Shown here piece after piece: positions 35,768-46,308 of a stretch of DNA of 64,000 nt (positions within the stretch are counted from its first letter, which is position 1; every line of letters starts with the position of its first letter). A program made the translations under genes and the position numbers. The notes under the pieces were generated by a model. That model had not been told where the DNA came from. It ran no database searches and saw only the letters and a list, made by a program, of their open reading frames with translations. Source of the stretch: Prochlorococcus marinus CUG1417 (GTDB lineage: Bacteria > Cyanobacteriota > Cyanobacteriia > PCC-6307 > Cyanobiaceae); contig NZ_JAAORN010000001.1 in the NCBI RefSeq assembly GCF_017695975.1, positions 744,001 through 808,000 of the forward strand. The letters are read 5' to 3'.

Positions 35768-38700
35768 ATGGGTTTCGTTCCGCTTCATAATCATAGCGAC
35801 TACAGCTTACTTGATGGAGCTAGTCAAATATCAAAAATCGTAGAAAGAGCTTCTGATCTGGGAATGGAATCTATAGCTCTTACTGATCATGGAGTTATGT
35901 ATGGTGTTCTCGATTTGGTCAAGAAGTGTAAAGAAAAAGGCATAAAACCAATTATTGGAAATGAAATGTATGTGATTAATGGTTCTATTGATGATCCTCA
36001 ACCTAAAAAAGAAAAAAGATATCATTTGGTGGTGTTAGCAAAAAATCATACTGGTTATAAGAATCTAGTGAAATTAACAACAATTAGTCACTTAAATGGG
36101 ATGAGAGGTCGAGGCATTTTTTCTAGACCATGTATTGATAAATCTCTTTTAAGTAAATATAGTGACGGTCTTATAGTTTCTACAGCTTGTCTTGGTGGAG
36201 AGATTCCTCAAGCTATCTTAAAAGGTAGATTAGACGTAGCAGAGGATATTGCCCTTTGGTATAAAAAATTATTTGCAGATGATTTTTATCTTGAAATACA
36301 AGATCATGGCTCTATTGAGGATAGAATTGTTAACGTTGAATTAATTAAAATTGGGAAGAAGCACGAAATAAAAGTTATTGCTACTAATGATGCACACTAC
36401 TTATCAAATATGGATGTTGAAGCACATGACGCTTTGCTTTGCATATTAACAGGAAAACTAATAAGTGATGAAAAAAGATTGAGATATACAGGTACAGAAT
36501 ATATTAAAAGTGAAAATGAAATGCTAGAACTTTTTAAAGATCATATTGATGATGAATCAATTAATGAGGCAGTGAACAATACATTAGAAATTTCTCAAAA
36601 AGTTGAGGTATTTGATTTGTTTGGTACTTATAGAATGCCAAAATTCCCTCTTAACGAAGATACTGATTCATTTACTTTCCTGACACAATTATCTAATGAA
36701 GGTCTTTTAAAAAGACTTAAAAAAAATAATCTTACTGAAGTTGATGAAAAATATAAAAAAAGACTATCTTCTGAATTAAAAATTATTAAAGATATGGGTT
36801 TCCCAGATTATTTTTTGGTTGTTTGGGACTATATCAAATTTGCTAGAGATAACTCTATCCCAGTAGGACCAGGTAGAGGTTCTGCAGCAGGCTCATTAGT
36901 AGCTTTTGCTCTTCAAATCACAAATATAGATCCTGTTGAGCATGGATTATTGTTTGAGAGATTTTTAAATCCTGCGAGAAAGTCTATGCCTGATATTGAT
37001 ACTGACTTTTGTATTGATCGGAGAAATGAAGTTATTGATTATGTTACTAATCGTTATGGAGAGGATAAAGTTGCGCAAATAATTACTTTTAATAAAATGA
37101 CCTCAAAGGCGGTTTTGAAAGATGTTGCAAGGGTTCTAGATATATCATATGGAGAAGCGGATAAATTGGCTAAATTAATACCGGTTGTAAGAGGGAAACC
37201 TTATAAACTAAATGAAATGATTGATAAGAATTCTCCTAGTCAAGAATTTAGAGATAAGTATTTTAATGATAGTAGAGTAAAGAAATGGGTTGATTTGGCT
37301 TTGAGAATTGAAGGAACTAATAAAACATATGGAGTTCATGCTGCTGGAGTTGTAATCGCATCAGATCCTCTGGACGAACTTGTCCCTCTTCAAAGGAATA
37401 ATGAAGGACAAATAATAACCCAATATTCTATGGATGATATCGAATCACTTGGATTATTGAAAATGGATTTCTTGGGTCTTAAGAATCTTACGATGATTGA
37501 AAAGACAGTTTCTCTTATTAACCAATCTACTGGAAAGAAAATAAATATTGATGAGTTACCTCAAAATGATGGTAAAACCTTTGAGCTTATTGGAAGAGGC
37601 GATCTTGAAGGCATTTTTCAACTTGAATCTTCTGGGATGAAACAGGTCGTTAAGGATTTCAAACCTAACTCACTAGAGGATATTTCTTCCATACTTGCTC
37701 TTTATAGACCTGGTCCTCTTGACGCAGGCCTTATACCTAAATTCATTAATCGAAAAAATGGGAACGAAAAGGTTGATTTCCCTCATCCTTTTATTAAGTC
37801 AATCCTTACTGAAACTTATGGAATTATGGTTTACCAAGAACAAATCATGAAAATTGCACAAGATCTGGCTGGTTATTCTTTAGGTGAAGCTGATTTACTT
37901 AGAAGAGCAATGGGCAAAAAGAAAGTATCTGAGATGGTAAAGCATAGGAGTATTTTTGTAGACGGTTCTATGAAGAAAGGTGTAAATGAGAAATTAGCAA
38001 ATGATCTTTTTGATCAAATGGTTTTATTCGCAGAATATTGTTTTAACAAAAGTCACTCAACTGCTTATGGAGCTGTAACTTATCAAACTGCATTTTTAAA
38101 AGCCCATTTCCCTGTCGCATATATGGCATCCCTTCTAAGCGTAAATTCAGGTTCTAGCGACAAGATGCAAAGATATATTTCTAATTGTTATTCCATGGGA
38201 ATAGAAGTTATTTCGCCAAGCATTAATTTTTCTGGGGTTGATTTTACTATTAAGAATAATCAGATTTTATTCGGGCTATCTGCAATTAAGAATTTGGGAG
38301 ATTCTGCAATAAGAAATATAATTGAAAACCGAAATAGTTTTGGAATCTTTAAATCATTATCGGATTTGTGCGATCGTTTGCCTTCTAATGTTCTTAATAA
38401 AAGAAGTCTCGAATCTTTAATACATTGTGGAGCACTAGATGAGTTTTCAAATGACAATAATAGAGCTCAGTTATTGTCTGATCTCGAACATGTAATTGAG
38501 TGGGCCTCTTCAAGAAATCGTGATAGATTATCTGGTCAAGGAAATCTATTTGACTCTAAAGAAGAATTTTCTAATGTTGCTTTTTCAGATTCACAATTAG
38601 CTAAGGTTGATGATTATTCACTTATTGAGAAGTTAAAGTTAGAAAAGCAACTGTTAGGATTCTATTTATCTGATCATCCTCTAAAACATTTAACTAAGCC

Positions 38701-39265
38701 AGCAAAACTTGTATCTCCTATAAGCATTTCGCAGTTAGAAGAAACAAAAGATAGAACAAAAGTCTCTTTAGTTGCAATGATCCCTGAGTTGAAGCAAATC
38801 ACAACGAGAAAAGGGGACAGGATGGCTATAATTCAGCTAGAAGATCTTTCTGGAAGTTGCGAAGCTATAGTTTTCCCAAAAACCTATGTCAGGTTATCAG
38901 AATTTCTTTTGACTGATACTAGATTATTAGTTTGGGGAACAATAGATAAAAAAAGTGATAAAACTCAATTAATAATTGATGATTGTAGAGAAATAGATAA
39001 CCTTAAATTACTTATTATTAATCTTGAAAGTTCTCAAGCATCAGATGTAAGAGTACAAAATACTTTGAGAGACTGTTTAATTAAATTTAAACCAGATAAA
39101 GATAGATGTGGGATCAAGATTCCAGTTTTAGCAGCAGTAAGAAGTAAAAATAGTGTTACCTACGTTAAATTTGGGGAACAATTTTGTATTAGTGATATAA
39201 AGGGTGCATGCAAATTATTAGAAGATAAATCATTCCAAGTTAATTTGAAATCTTTAGTTTCCTAG
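35768..39265 (+). CDS. dnaE: DNA polymerase III alpha subunit
   Basis: About 1165 residues. N-terminal PHP domain (PLHNHSDYSLLDGASQ, ALTDHGVMYG), catalytic Asp pair in PDIDTDFCIDRR near residue 415, GPGRGSAAGSLVAFAL, a helix-hairpin-helix and an OB fold toward the C-terminus (MAIIQLEDLSGSCEAIVFP). The replicative polymerase. ATG at 35768 is preferred to the TTG two codons before. Confidence 0.97.
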   Translation: MGFVPLHNHSDYSLLDGASQISKIVERASDLGMESIALTDHGVMYGVLDLVKKCKEKGIKPIIGNEMYVINGSIDDPQPKKEKRYHLVVLAKNHTGYKNLVKLTTISHLNGMRGRGIFSRPCIDKSLLSKYSDGLIVSTACLGGEIPQAILKGRLDVAEDIALWYKKLFADDFYLEIQDHGSIEDRIVNVELIKIGKKHEIKVIATNDAHYLSNMDVEAHDALLCILTGKLISDEKRLRYTGTEYIKSENEMLELFKDHIDDESINEAVNNTLEISQKVEVFDLFGTYRMPKFPLNEDTDSFTFLTQLSNEGLLKRLKKNNLTEVDEKYKKRLSSELKIIKDMGFPDYFLVVWDYIKFARDNSIPVGPGRGSAAGSLVAFALQITNIDPVEHGLLFERFLNPARKSMPDIDTDFCIDRRNEVIDYVTNRYGEDKVAQIITFNKMTSKAVLKDVARVLDISYGEADKLAKLIPVVRGKPYKLNEMIDKNSPSQEFRDKYFNDSRVKKWVDLALRIEGTNKTYGVHAAGVVIASDPLDELVPLQRNNEGQIITQYSMDDIESLGLLKMDFLGLKNLTMIEKTVSLINQSTGKKINIDELPQNDGKTFELIGRGDLEGIFQLESSGMKQVVKDFKPNSLEDISSILALYRPGPLDAGLIPKFINRKNGNEKVDFPHPFIKSILTETYGIMVYQEQIMKIAQDLAGYSLGEADLLRRAMGKKKVSEMVKHRSIFVDGSMKKGVNEKLANDLFDQMVLFAEYCFNKSHSTAYGAVTYQTAFLKAHFPVAYMASLLSVNSGSSDKMQRYISNCYSMGIEVISPSINFSGVDFTIKNNQILFGLSAIKNLGDSAIRNIIENRNSFGIFKSLSDLCDRLPSNVLNKRSLESLIHCGALDEFSNDNNRAQLLSDLEHVIEWASSRNRDRLSGQGNLFDSKEEFSNVAFSDSQLAKVDDYSLIEKLKLEKQLLGFYLSDHPLKHLTKPAKLVSPISISQLEETKDRTKVSLVAMIPELKQITTRKGDRMAIIQLEDLSGSCEAIVFPKTYVRLSEFLLTDTRLLVWGTIDKKSDKTQLIIDDCREIDNLKLLIINLESSQASDVRVQNTLRDCLIKFKPDKDRCGIKIPVLAAVRSKNSVTYVKFGEQFCISDIKGACKLLEDKSFQVNLKSLVS

Positions 39266-39266
39266 A

Positions 39267-39716
39267 TTAACTATTCTCCTCAAAATTTTGAGTTGCAGGT
39301 TTGAAGGCATCTTTTGCGCGTTGTATATTCATTGGAATATTTTCAATACCGAAAAAAGACCCAGGCTCCTTATCCCAACTGGCTGATAATATTCCAAAAC
39401 TTAATCCTGCTAGACCTAGTAAGAAAAACAACGCTGAAATTGCAATAGTTGAGGAAGGTGGTATTTCAGCGATATTTCTTGTAACGATAATGTAGCTAAC
39501 AATAAAAACCGACATTCCTAAAATTGTCGGTATTCCAGCTGTAAAAAATATTCTTCTTGCCATTCTATCAGCAACATATTTAGGTATCCCACTTGTTGAA
39601 CGCTTTGGAGTGGTTACTGTATTAGATGTTCTTTCAAGATTAGCAAACGAAGTTTTGTCAGAAAAATTTTTTTTCTTTCTATTTTGTGTCTTTTTTTTTG
39701 ACTGTTTTTTTTTCAT
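39267..39716 (-). CDS. PAM68-like photosystem II assembly protein
   Basis: 149 residues. A highly basic N-terminal 25 residues (KKKQSKKKTQNRKKK), the PKYVADRMARRIFFTAGIP motif and two membrane segments (about 55-80 and 90-112) separated by a short loop. This matches the PAM68/DUF3464 family that aids PSII core assembly in cyanobacteria and chloroplasts. It ends 1 bp after the dnaE stop, convergent, and lies 9 bp after rpsO. Confidence 0.85.
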   Translation of the reverse strand: MKKKQSKKKTQNRKKKNFSDKTSFANLERTSNTVTTPKRSTSGIPKYVADRMARRIFFTAGIPTILGMSVFIVSYIIVTRNIAEIPPSSTIAISALFFLLGLAGLSFGILSASWDKEPGSFFGIENIPMNIQRAKDAFKPATQNFEENS

Positions 39717-39725
39717 TAATTGAAA

Positions 39726-39995
39726 TCATCCTCTGATTCCAATTTTCTTTACTAGATCTTGATATTTATTAACGTTTTTGTCTTTTAAGTATGATAGTAA
39801 TCTTTTCCTTTTACCAATCATTTTTAATAATCCTTGTCTTGATGCGAAATCATGAATGTTTCCTTGGAGGTGGTCACTTAATTTCGATATTCTTTTAGAG
39901 AGCATTGCGACTTGAACTTCAACTGAACCTGTATCAGTTGGATGAACTTGATGAGTTTCAATCAGCTTCTGTTTTTCAGCTGTATCTAATGACAT
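39726..39995 (-). CDS. rpsO: 30S ribosomal protein S15
   Basis: 89 residues, standard length. [20 protein letters not shown] and [19 protein letters not shown] then [16 protein letters not shown] are the S15 signature. It binds the central domain of 16S rRNA. Confidence 0.98.
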   Translation of the reverse strand: MSLDTAEKQKLIETHQVHPTDTGSVEVQVAMLSKRISKLSDHLQGNIHDFASRQGLLKMIGKRKRLLSYLKDKNVNKYQDLVKKIGIRG

Positions 39996-40029
39996 AAAAT
40001 TTATTTTCCTTTACTCTTATGATACTACG

Positions 40030-40707
40030 TCATCTAGTTAAATTACTACTATCCTTATCTAGATAATTCATAGCCATTTTTAATAAATTTTCAAATGACA
40101 AGCTATTTTCTTTTTTTGAAAGGAGATCTACTTCATTTTTGATAATTGGTAAAACATTTTTTATTTCTTTATTTTTGTAATTTAATGATTGAAGGGTTAA
40201 CTGAAGGTCATGCATCATTTTATTAATTTCGGGATCCTTAATCCCAAAATCATCTTTGCCTTTTTCTTCTTCAAATTGTATTCCACTTTTAAATTTATTT
40301 TTTAATTCTAAAATCAATCTTTCACTCATTTTTTGTCCTACACCGGGCACGGAACAAATTAATTTTTTGTTTTGTGTATTAATTGCATTTATTACTTCAA
40401 TGATGGAGAATTTATTTAATATCCCCATACCAATTTGGGAACCAACACCCCTAATATTTAAAATTTCAATAAAGAAATTCTTTTGATCTTTAGATAAAAA
40501 GCCAAATAATAAATCTGAATCTTCTTTTTTAATATGTTTTATCCAGAGAGTTATTTTCTTATTAGATATTTGATTTGCTTTTAATTTGAGAAAAAAAGAT
40601 TCTAATATTTGAATTTCGTACCCTAACCCTTGACAATTTATTAAAATAAAATATTTTTGATTATTTTGCCAAAATTCAATAATTTCTCCAGTAATCCAAC
40701 TAATCAA
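40030..40707 (-). CDS. ruvA: Holliday junction DNA helicase subunit RuvA
   Basis: 225 residues. Domain I (OB) is at the start, with VGSQIGMGILNKFS and SVPGVGQKMSERLILELKNK as helix-hairpin-helix motifs and a C-terminal domain III helix bundle. It targets RuvB to Holliday junctions. The start is TTG, overlapping the stop of the upstream gene (TTGA). Confidence 0.9.
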   Translation of the reverse strand: MISWITGEIIEFWQNNQKYFILINCQGLGYEIQILESFFLKLKANQISNKKITLWIKHIKKEDSDLLFGFLSKDQKNFFIEILNIRGVGSQIGMGILNKFSIIEVINAINTQNKKLICSVPGVGQKMSERLILELKNKFKSGIQFEEEKGKDDFGIKDPEINKMMHDLQLTLQSLNYKNKEIKNVLPIIKNEVDLLSKKENSLSFENLLKMAMNYLDKDSSNLTR

Positions 40708-41060
40708 TTACCACCATCCACTTTACAACCAATAGCTGCTCCTGTTACTGCGCCAAGTGGAACTGCCCACCAACGGCCCTCTTTTCTTGAAATGGCACCA
40801 CCTACACCTCCACCAAGTAATGCACCAGCTATCTTCCCATCAGTACAATCATTATCATTAATTTTCTCAACTTTTGATCCTCCACAAGGTATTTCTACAT
40901 CTACTTCGTAACTTTTTACGTAACCTGGGCTTGATTTTGTTCCAGGGATATATTCTTCTCTGTATTCAGTTCTGGTACAAGTTACTGATTTTGGTGTTGA
41001 TGCATAAACTTGAAGAGCAGGAGAAAAACTAAACAAAAAAGCTAAAAAGAAAAATTTCAC
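40704..41060 (-). CDS. Exported glycine-zipper protein
   Basis: 118 residues. A signal peptide (MKFFFLAFLFSFSPALQVYA), a middle region with CTRTEYREEYIPGTK and two more Cys, then a glycine zipper DGKIAGALLGGGVGGAISRK continuing GAVTGAAIGC, which packs two helices in a membrane. Resembles outer-membrane '17 kDa surface antigen/Gly-zipper_2TM' proteins. It overlaps ruvA by 4 bp. Confidence 0.75.
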   Translation of the reverse strand: MKFFFLAFLFSFSPALQVYASTPKSVTCTRTEYREEYIPGTKSSPGYVKSYEVDVEIPCGGSKVEKINDNDCTDGKIAGALLGGGVGGAISRKEGRWWAVPLGAVTGAAIGCKVDGGN

Positions 41061-41084
41061 TGTAATTTTTATTCTTTTAATATT

Positions 41085-41975
41085 CTATGTCCTTTTGATT
41101 ATTTTGGTAGTAGATATAATAGTTCCTAATAAAACCATTGATGCACCTAATAAAAAATTAATGTTTATTATTTCTCTAAAAAATAAAACTCCCCAAATTG
41201 AACCGAATAAAACTTGTAAATAGTTAATTGTAGAAGCTTCAGAAGCAGGTAAATTTTTTAATCCTATAGTTAAGAAAGTTTGACCTAATTGAGTAAATAA
41301 GCCAATGCCAATTATCCATACTAATTCATTCCAATTTGGAGTGACCCAGTTTATTAATACAATTGGTAATAAAGTTATTAATGAAACAAGTGGAAAATAT
41401 TCAATAATTACATAAACATCTTCAGTAAATGAAAGTTTCTTAACTGTAACGTAAGCTAATGCCGTGCAGATTGCTCCAAAAAAAGCTACCCAAATCGAAA
41501 TATTTTCAATTTCAACATTTATATTTGATAATTGACTTGGATTTAATATTACTAATATTCCAATCCAGCCAATAACTAAAGCAAAAATTATATTTAGATT
41601 TATTTTTTCGTTTATAAATATGCCAGCAAATATAGATATAAAAATAGGATATGTGTACTGAATGACAGTAGATATACTAAGAGGCATATTTCTTATCGCA
41701 TAAAAAATACAAACTAAGGCTAAAGTTCCTAAAGCACCTCTTAAGATAAGTAATGGTCTATTTTTCCCCCAAGGATTTACATTTTTAAGATTAATTATGA
41801 ATAATGTAATCATTAAACTTAATAATGATCTAAATAATACTAATTCATAAATAGGTATCCTTTTATCAATATTTTTTACGCACAAAGTCATCAAACTAAA
41901 GAAGAATGAGGCTAATACCAAATTAAATTTATTTAATGAATTAAATTTTTTTTCTAATTCTGTGATCTTTAACAT
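41085..41975 (-). CDS. EamA/DMT-family permease
   Basis: 296 residues with about ten membrane helices in two homologous halves. The first-half stretch RSLLSLMITLFIINLKNVNP and the second-half ASTINYLQVLFGSIWGVLFF belong to the RhaT/EamA drug/metabolite transporter superfamily. Substrate unknown. Monocistronic, divergent from dnaG. Confidence 0.85.
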   Translation of the reverse strand: MLKITELEKKFNSLNKFNLVLASFFFSLMTLCVKNIDKRIPIYELVLFRSLLSLMITLFIINLKNVNPWGKNRPLLILRGALGTLALVCIFYAIRNMPLSISTVIQYTYPIFISIFAGIFINEKINLNIIFALVIGWIGILVILNPSQLSNINVEIENISIWVAFFGAICTALAYVTVKKLSFTEDVYVIIEYFPLVSLITLLPIVLINWVTPNWNELVWIIGIGLFTQLGQTFLTIGLKNLPASEASTINYLQVLFGSIWGVLFFREIININFLLGASMVLLGTIISTTKIIKRT

Positions 41976-42070
41976 TTAAATAAATAGTTTTATTGTGAAA
42001 TTAAGTAGATTCTTATTCGATTTTGATCTATAACAAATAAATTATTATTTATTTTTTTACAAAAATCTCA

Positions 42071-44104
42071 ATGGTTCATTCTATACACCCAAGAACTATT
42101 CAAGAGGTTAAGGAAAAGGCAGATATTGTTGACGTTATATCTGAACATATTGTTCTTAAGAAAAAAGGGAAAGAATTTGTTGGAATTTGTCCTTTTCATG
42201 ATGATACTAAGCCATCTATGACAGTATCACCAAGTAAACAATTTTATTATTGTTTTTCTTGTGGTGCTGGCGGTAATTCTATTAAATTTTTAATGGAATT
42301 TACTCGTGCAAATTTTTCTGATGTTGTACTTTCTCTTGCTAAGAAGAATAATATTAATGTTGAAAATCTTGAGGGTCCCCAGGTAGAAGCTTATAAAAAA
42401 CAATTATCTAGAAAGGAAGAGCTTTATAAAATTTTAAGAGTCACTAAAAATTGGTTTAAGTCTCAATTAAATAATTCTCTAGGCGTTGAAGCTATGAAAT
42501 ATCTAACAAAAAATAGAAACTTGAGTAATAAAATTATCGATGATTTTGAATTAGGTTTTGCCCCAAATTCATGGAATGATTTATTTAACTATCTATCCAA
42601 GGTTGAAAAACTTCCTATTAATCTAATTTTGGCTTCAGGTCTTGCAATTTCTAAGGATAATTCTGACAAAATTTATGATCGTTTTAGAAATAGATTAATC
42701 GTTCCAATATATGATATGCAGGGACGCGTAGTTGCCTTTGGTGGAAGATCTCTTGATGGACAGGAACCTAAATATCTTAATTCTCCTGAATCAGAGATAT
42801 TTGAAAAAGGTAAAATGTTGTTTGCATTTGAAAAGGCATCTAGCGATATAAGAAAAAGAGATAAAGCTATTATTGTTGAAGGATACTTTGATGTAATTTC
42901 TCTACATTCAAAAGGTATTACTAATTCTGTAGCTTCCCTAGGCACTGCATTAAATAAATATCAAATTTCTCAATTATGTAGATGTACAGATAATAAAAAT
43001 ATAATATTGAATTTTGATTCTGATAATGCAGGAATATTAGCTACAAAAAGAGTAATAAAAGAAGTCGAAAGCTTATCTCTCCATGATCAAATTAATCTTA
43101 AGATACTTCAACTTAATGATTTTAAAGATCCTGACGAATATTTGAATAACCATACTCCAGAAGATTATTTTAATCTAATTGATAATTCATCCTTTTGGAT
43201 TGATTGGGAGATTGATCAGATCTTTAAAGATAAAGATTTAACTAAGTCTGAAAATTTCCAGAGTGTTATTTCTTCATTGGTGAAATTGTTGAGCAAATTA
43301 CCTCAATCATCAATCAGAACGCATTATTTACAAAAAGTTTCTGAACGATTGAGCAAGGGACAAGCAAGGTTAGCAATACAGTTTGAACAAGATTTAAGAA
43401 ATCAAGTTAAGGGATTTCGTTGGCATGGTAGATCCAAAAAATTTGAACAGCCAAATGAAATTTCTCGGCGTGAGAAAAATGAATCTGAAATTATCTTTTA
43501 TTATTTGCATTGTCCTGATCTTCGGTTATTTATTCGCGATGAATTTCTTAAAAGAGAAATTAATGGCTTTAATACTAATCATATTCAAAATTTATGGGAA
43601 GCCATTTCAAAAATTGAACAAAATAATTTAGGTTTAGATTATTTAAATAAATTAAAAGAATCTAATAGTCAAAATCTTCAAAAAGATTTTTTTGCTATTG
43701 ACTTAATATCACTTCTTACCGATCACTTAGCTCTTTATAATCCTGAATTATCAAATAAAATTAATAATTTTGTTAATCCAAATGAGTTGTTTCTAACATT
43801 GCTTAGCAATCCTAAAGATAATTTACTTGGAACTTTATCACTTCTTGAAAAATATAATTCTTTAAAAAGATGTAGACACTTGATCGAATCTTGGGGATCA
43901 CAAAGATTAAAAACCTTAGAAAATTGTATTTCTATTTTAATTAATAATCCTTCTTCAGGTTCCTCAGATACTAATAAAGAAATAGATGATCTCTTTAAGG
44001 ATTTAAACTCGGATGCTATTAAATTTCAGCAATTATATTACCTAGAAAGAAAACATATAAGTTTTTTAGATAAACAACGCTGTGGTAATTTTATCGCTAG
44101 CTAA
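42071..44104 (+). CDS. dnaG: DNA primase
   Basis: 677 residues. CHC2 zinc finger CPFHDDTKPSMTVSP and YYCFSCGAGGN at 40-65, TOPRIM with IIVEGYFDVISLHSKG and LNFDSDNAG near 270-320, then a C-terminal helicase-binding region. Makes RNA primers for replication. It ends 16 bp before the convergent HEATH-motif gene. Confidence 0.96.
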   Translation: MVHSIHPRTIQEVKEKADIVDVISEHIVLKKKGKEFVGICPFHDDTKPSMTVSPSKQFYYCFSCGAGGNSIKFLMEFTRANFSDVVLSLAKKNNINVENLEGPQVEAYKKQLSRKEELYKILRVTKNWFKSQLNNSLGVEAMKYLTKNRNLSNKIIDDFELGFAPNSWNDLFNYLSKVEKLPINLILASGLAISKDNSDKIYDRFRNRLIVPIYDMQGRVVAFGGRSLDGQEPKYLNSPESEIFEKGKMLFAFEKASSDIRKRDKAIIVEGYFDVISLHSKGITNSVASLGTALNKYQISQLCRCTDNKNIILNFDSDNAGILATKRVIKEVESLSLHDQINLKILQLNDFKDPDEYLNNHTPEDYFNLIDNSSFWIDWEIDQIFKDKDLTKSENFQSVISSLVKLLSKLPQSSIRTHYLQKVSERLSKGQARLAIQFEQDLRNQVKGFRWHGRSKKFEQPNEISRREKNESEIIFYYLHCPDLRLFIRDEFLKREINGFNTNHIQNLWEAISKIEQNNLGLDYLNKLKESNSQNLQKDFFAIDLISLLTDHLALYNPELSNKINNFVNPNELFLTLLSNPKDNLLGTLSLLEKYNSLKRCRHLIESWGSQRLKTLENCISILINNPSSGSSDTNKEIDDLFKDLNSDAIKFQQLYYLERKHISFLDKQRCGNFIAS

Positions 44105-44120
44105 TATATTTTATTTAAAT

Positions 44121-44588
44121 TTATAGGCAGTATTTTTTAATCATATTTTTTACCTTTTTGGGCTTGTCTTCAAGAATATAAGCTTCTACTTCTTTTGCAT
44201 AAGTTCCAGAAAAATTGGAGGTAGAGAACTCTAATGATCTCCTCTTACTTTGATGTAATTTAGCTTCTAAATTCTTTATATCACCTACTGTCTTATTGTT
44301 GTTACATTTTTGTATGGCGTGAGTAGCTTCATGTCTTAATGCTTTTCTTATTGCTAATTTTGTTTTGAAGTTGTCTTTGTTTAGTCGCGGCTTTTCATTT
44401 CTATAATTTGTTTTCCTTTTTGCATTCTCAGTACATATTATTATTTTATTTTCTACAAAATTATGTAGTCCTTTTATTTCTTTATTTATGAAACATTCAA
44501 TTTTATTTTCTTCAACTTCATAGTTTGCTTTTATTAATAATTCAAGAATCTCTTTATCTAATTTGCTTAAAAATATAATAAATTCCAT
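44121..44588 (-). CDS. Putative zincin-like protein with HEATH motif, function unknown
   Basis: 155 residues. ALRHEATHAIQKCNNNKTV carries an HExxH zinc motif; GTYAKEVEAYILEDKP about 50 residues later could give the third Glu ligand (gluzincin-like). It is basic and has no signal or membrane segment, so a cytosolic metallopeptidase-like fold is plausible. It lies 8 bp after the umuC stop, so it may be part of the SOS operon. No close family is known to me. Confidence 0.7.
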   Translation of the reverse strand: MEFIIFLSKLDKEILELLIKANYEVEENKIECFINKEIKGLHNFVENKIIICTENAKRKTNYRNEKPRLNKDNFKTKLAIRKALRHEATHAIQKCNNNKTVGDIKNLEAKLHQSKRRSLEFSTSNFSGTYAKEVEAYILEDKPKKVKNMIKKYCL

Positions 44589-44596
44589 TTTGTTTT

Positions 44597-45883
44597 TTAC
44601 TTTACTATAGTTGGGATCTGTTCTATATCAGTTGTAGATGAGCGACTTAAGAAATTCTTATTCATTGTCCAACTTTTTGGTGTTTTTGTAATAGCCCATG
44701 TAATTGCATTGTTATTAAATCTTTTATTTAATAAATCAATAGTTCTCATCAGAATTGCTGATTTTTTTAGGTCTTTCTGAGATTTGTAATTGATAACTGA
44801 TTGCTGTAAATATTCGCTATTAGTTAAATCCTGCATTAAAACACCAGCTTTTGAAAATTTATATTCGGAATTATAAATTTCTTTAGATAATTCAACTACT
44901 ATTTTTAAAATGCTGTTTGTATCGTCTGTTGCATTTGTAAGTTTTCTATGAGCACTTTTTTGATAATTTTGACTTGAATATTTACTGGTTCTTACAAATA
45001 CTCTAATATTAGATGATTGCAAATTCTGACTTCTCATTTTTTCAGATGCTTTTATTGCGTGAGTCGCTAGTGCTTGAGTTAAGTCTTCTAATTTTGTGAC
45101 GGGAGTACCGAAACTCCTGCTTACCTGAATTTCTTTTTTTGATTTCTTGTTTTTTTCTATGGGCAGACATTTATAACCTTTCAGTTCTAATTGTAATCTT
45201 TTTCCTACTATGCCTAGTCTCTTGATAATTTCATTTTCTTCCATATCTCTTAATTCTTTTGCATTCTTAATACCTTTACTTTGCAACCAATTAGAGGTTT
45301 GTTTCCCGACTCCCCATATCTTATCTACACTAATTCTTTTTAAATAATTATTCTCATTTATGGTTCTAGATAAATCAAATATTCCAGCTGAATAATCAAT
45401 ATTTTTAGCTAATTTATTAGCAATTTTTGCTCTTACTTTATTTTCTCCTATTCCTACTGTTATTGTAATCCCTAGATTCTGATATATTAATGATCTTATC
45501 TTTCTTGCCCAAGGATATAGATTTTTATCATTAGGTCTAGAAATTGAGACGAATGCTTCGTCAATAGAATAAATTTCTATTTCTTCACAGTAGTTTTTTA
45601 GTAAATTCATTAGTCTTCTGCTCATATCGCCGTAAAGAGAGTAGTTTGAGCTTAAGACTGCTACATCTAATTTATTTAATTTTTCTTTGACCTTAAAATA
45701 AGGAGTTCCCATTTTAATTTTTAAAGCTCGCGCTTCAGGACTTCTCGCAATGATACATCCATCATTATTAGATAAAATTACTACTGGTTTATTTCTCAAA
45801 TTAGGATTAATATTTTGTTCACATGACGCGTAAAAATTATTAGCATCTATAAGAGCTATAGCATCATTATTTGAAATTCTCAT
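44597..45883 (-). CDS. umuC: DNA polymerase V catalytic subunit UmuC
   Basis: A 428-residue Y-family polymerase for error-prone lesion bypass. ALIDANNFYASCEQ (first catalytic Asp), PVVILSNNDGCIIARS, IYSIDEAFVSIS (Asp-Glu pair) and the helix-hairpin-helix KIWGVGKQTSNWLQSKGI are in order, with little-finger domain after 240. Its ATG overlaps the umuD stop (ATGA). Confidence 0.95.
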   Translation of the reverse strand: MRISNNDAIALIDANNFYASCEQNINPNLRNKPVVILSNNDGCIIARSPEARALKIKMGTPYFKVKEKLNKLDVAVLSSNYSLYGDMSRRLMNLLKNYCEEIEIYSIDEAFVSISRPNDKNLYPWARKIRSLIYQNLGITITVGIGENKVRAKIANKLAKNIDYSAGIFDLSRTINENNYLKRISVDKIWGVGKQTSNWLQSKGIKNAKELRDMEENEIIKRLGIVGKRLQLELKGYKCLPIEKNKKSKKEIQVSRSFGTPVTKLEDLTQALATHAIKASEKMRSQNLQSSNIRVFVRTSKYSSQNYQKSAHRKLTNATDDTNSILKIVVELSKEIYNSEYKFSKAGVLMQDLTNSEYLQQSVINYKSQKDLKKSAILMRTIDLLNKRFNNNAITWAITKTPKSWTMNKNFLSRSSTTDIEQIPTIVK

Positions 45884-46296
45884 AAATAGCTATGTATTGA
45901 ATAAATAACAACTCCCCATATCTGTACATCAATATGGTTTTTAAATCTAAAATCAGGATAATTATGATTTTCTGCTTTTAAATATAATTCATTATTTTTT
46001 ATAGATAATCTTTTTATTGTAAATTCTCCGTCTATCATTGCAATGATGATATTCCCTGGCCTGGCTGTTAAGCTCTTGTCTACTATTATTAAATCTTTAT
46101 CTTTAATTCCTGCATTTATCATTGAGTCACCTTTAACTCTAAGAAAAAAAGTGCTAAACGGATTAGATATTAAATGTTCGTTTAAATCAATATTTTCTTC
46201 CGTATAGTCATCTGCAGGAGAAGGAAACCCTGCTGATACCGAATCAGTTAATAAGGGGATTTTAAATTTTTTAGTAGTTGAATCAAAAGAATTCAA
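45880..46296 (-). CDS. umuD: UmuD-like SOS response peptidase
   Basis: 138 residues. The cleavage region SAGFPSPADD fits the Ala/Cys-Gly site; catalytic Ser is in RVKGDSMINAGI and Lys in MIDGEFTIKRLS. RecA-stimulated self-cleavage yields UmuD'. The start is TTG (no ATG in range). A LexA-like box lies 13 bp upstream. Confidence 0.92.
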   Translation of the reverse strand: MNSFDSTTKKFKIPLLTDSVSAGFPSPADDYTEENIDLNEHLISNPFSTFFLRVKGDSMINAGIKDKDLIIVDKSLTARPGNIIIAMIDGEFTIKRLSIKNNELYLKAENHNYPDFRFKNHIDVQIWGVVIYSIHSYL

Positions 46297-46308
46297 GGTT
46301 AAATTAAT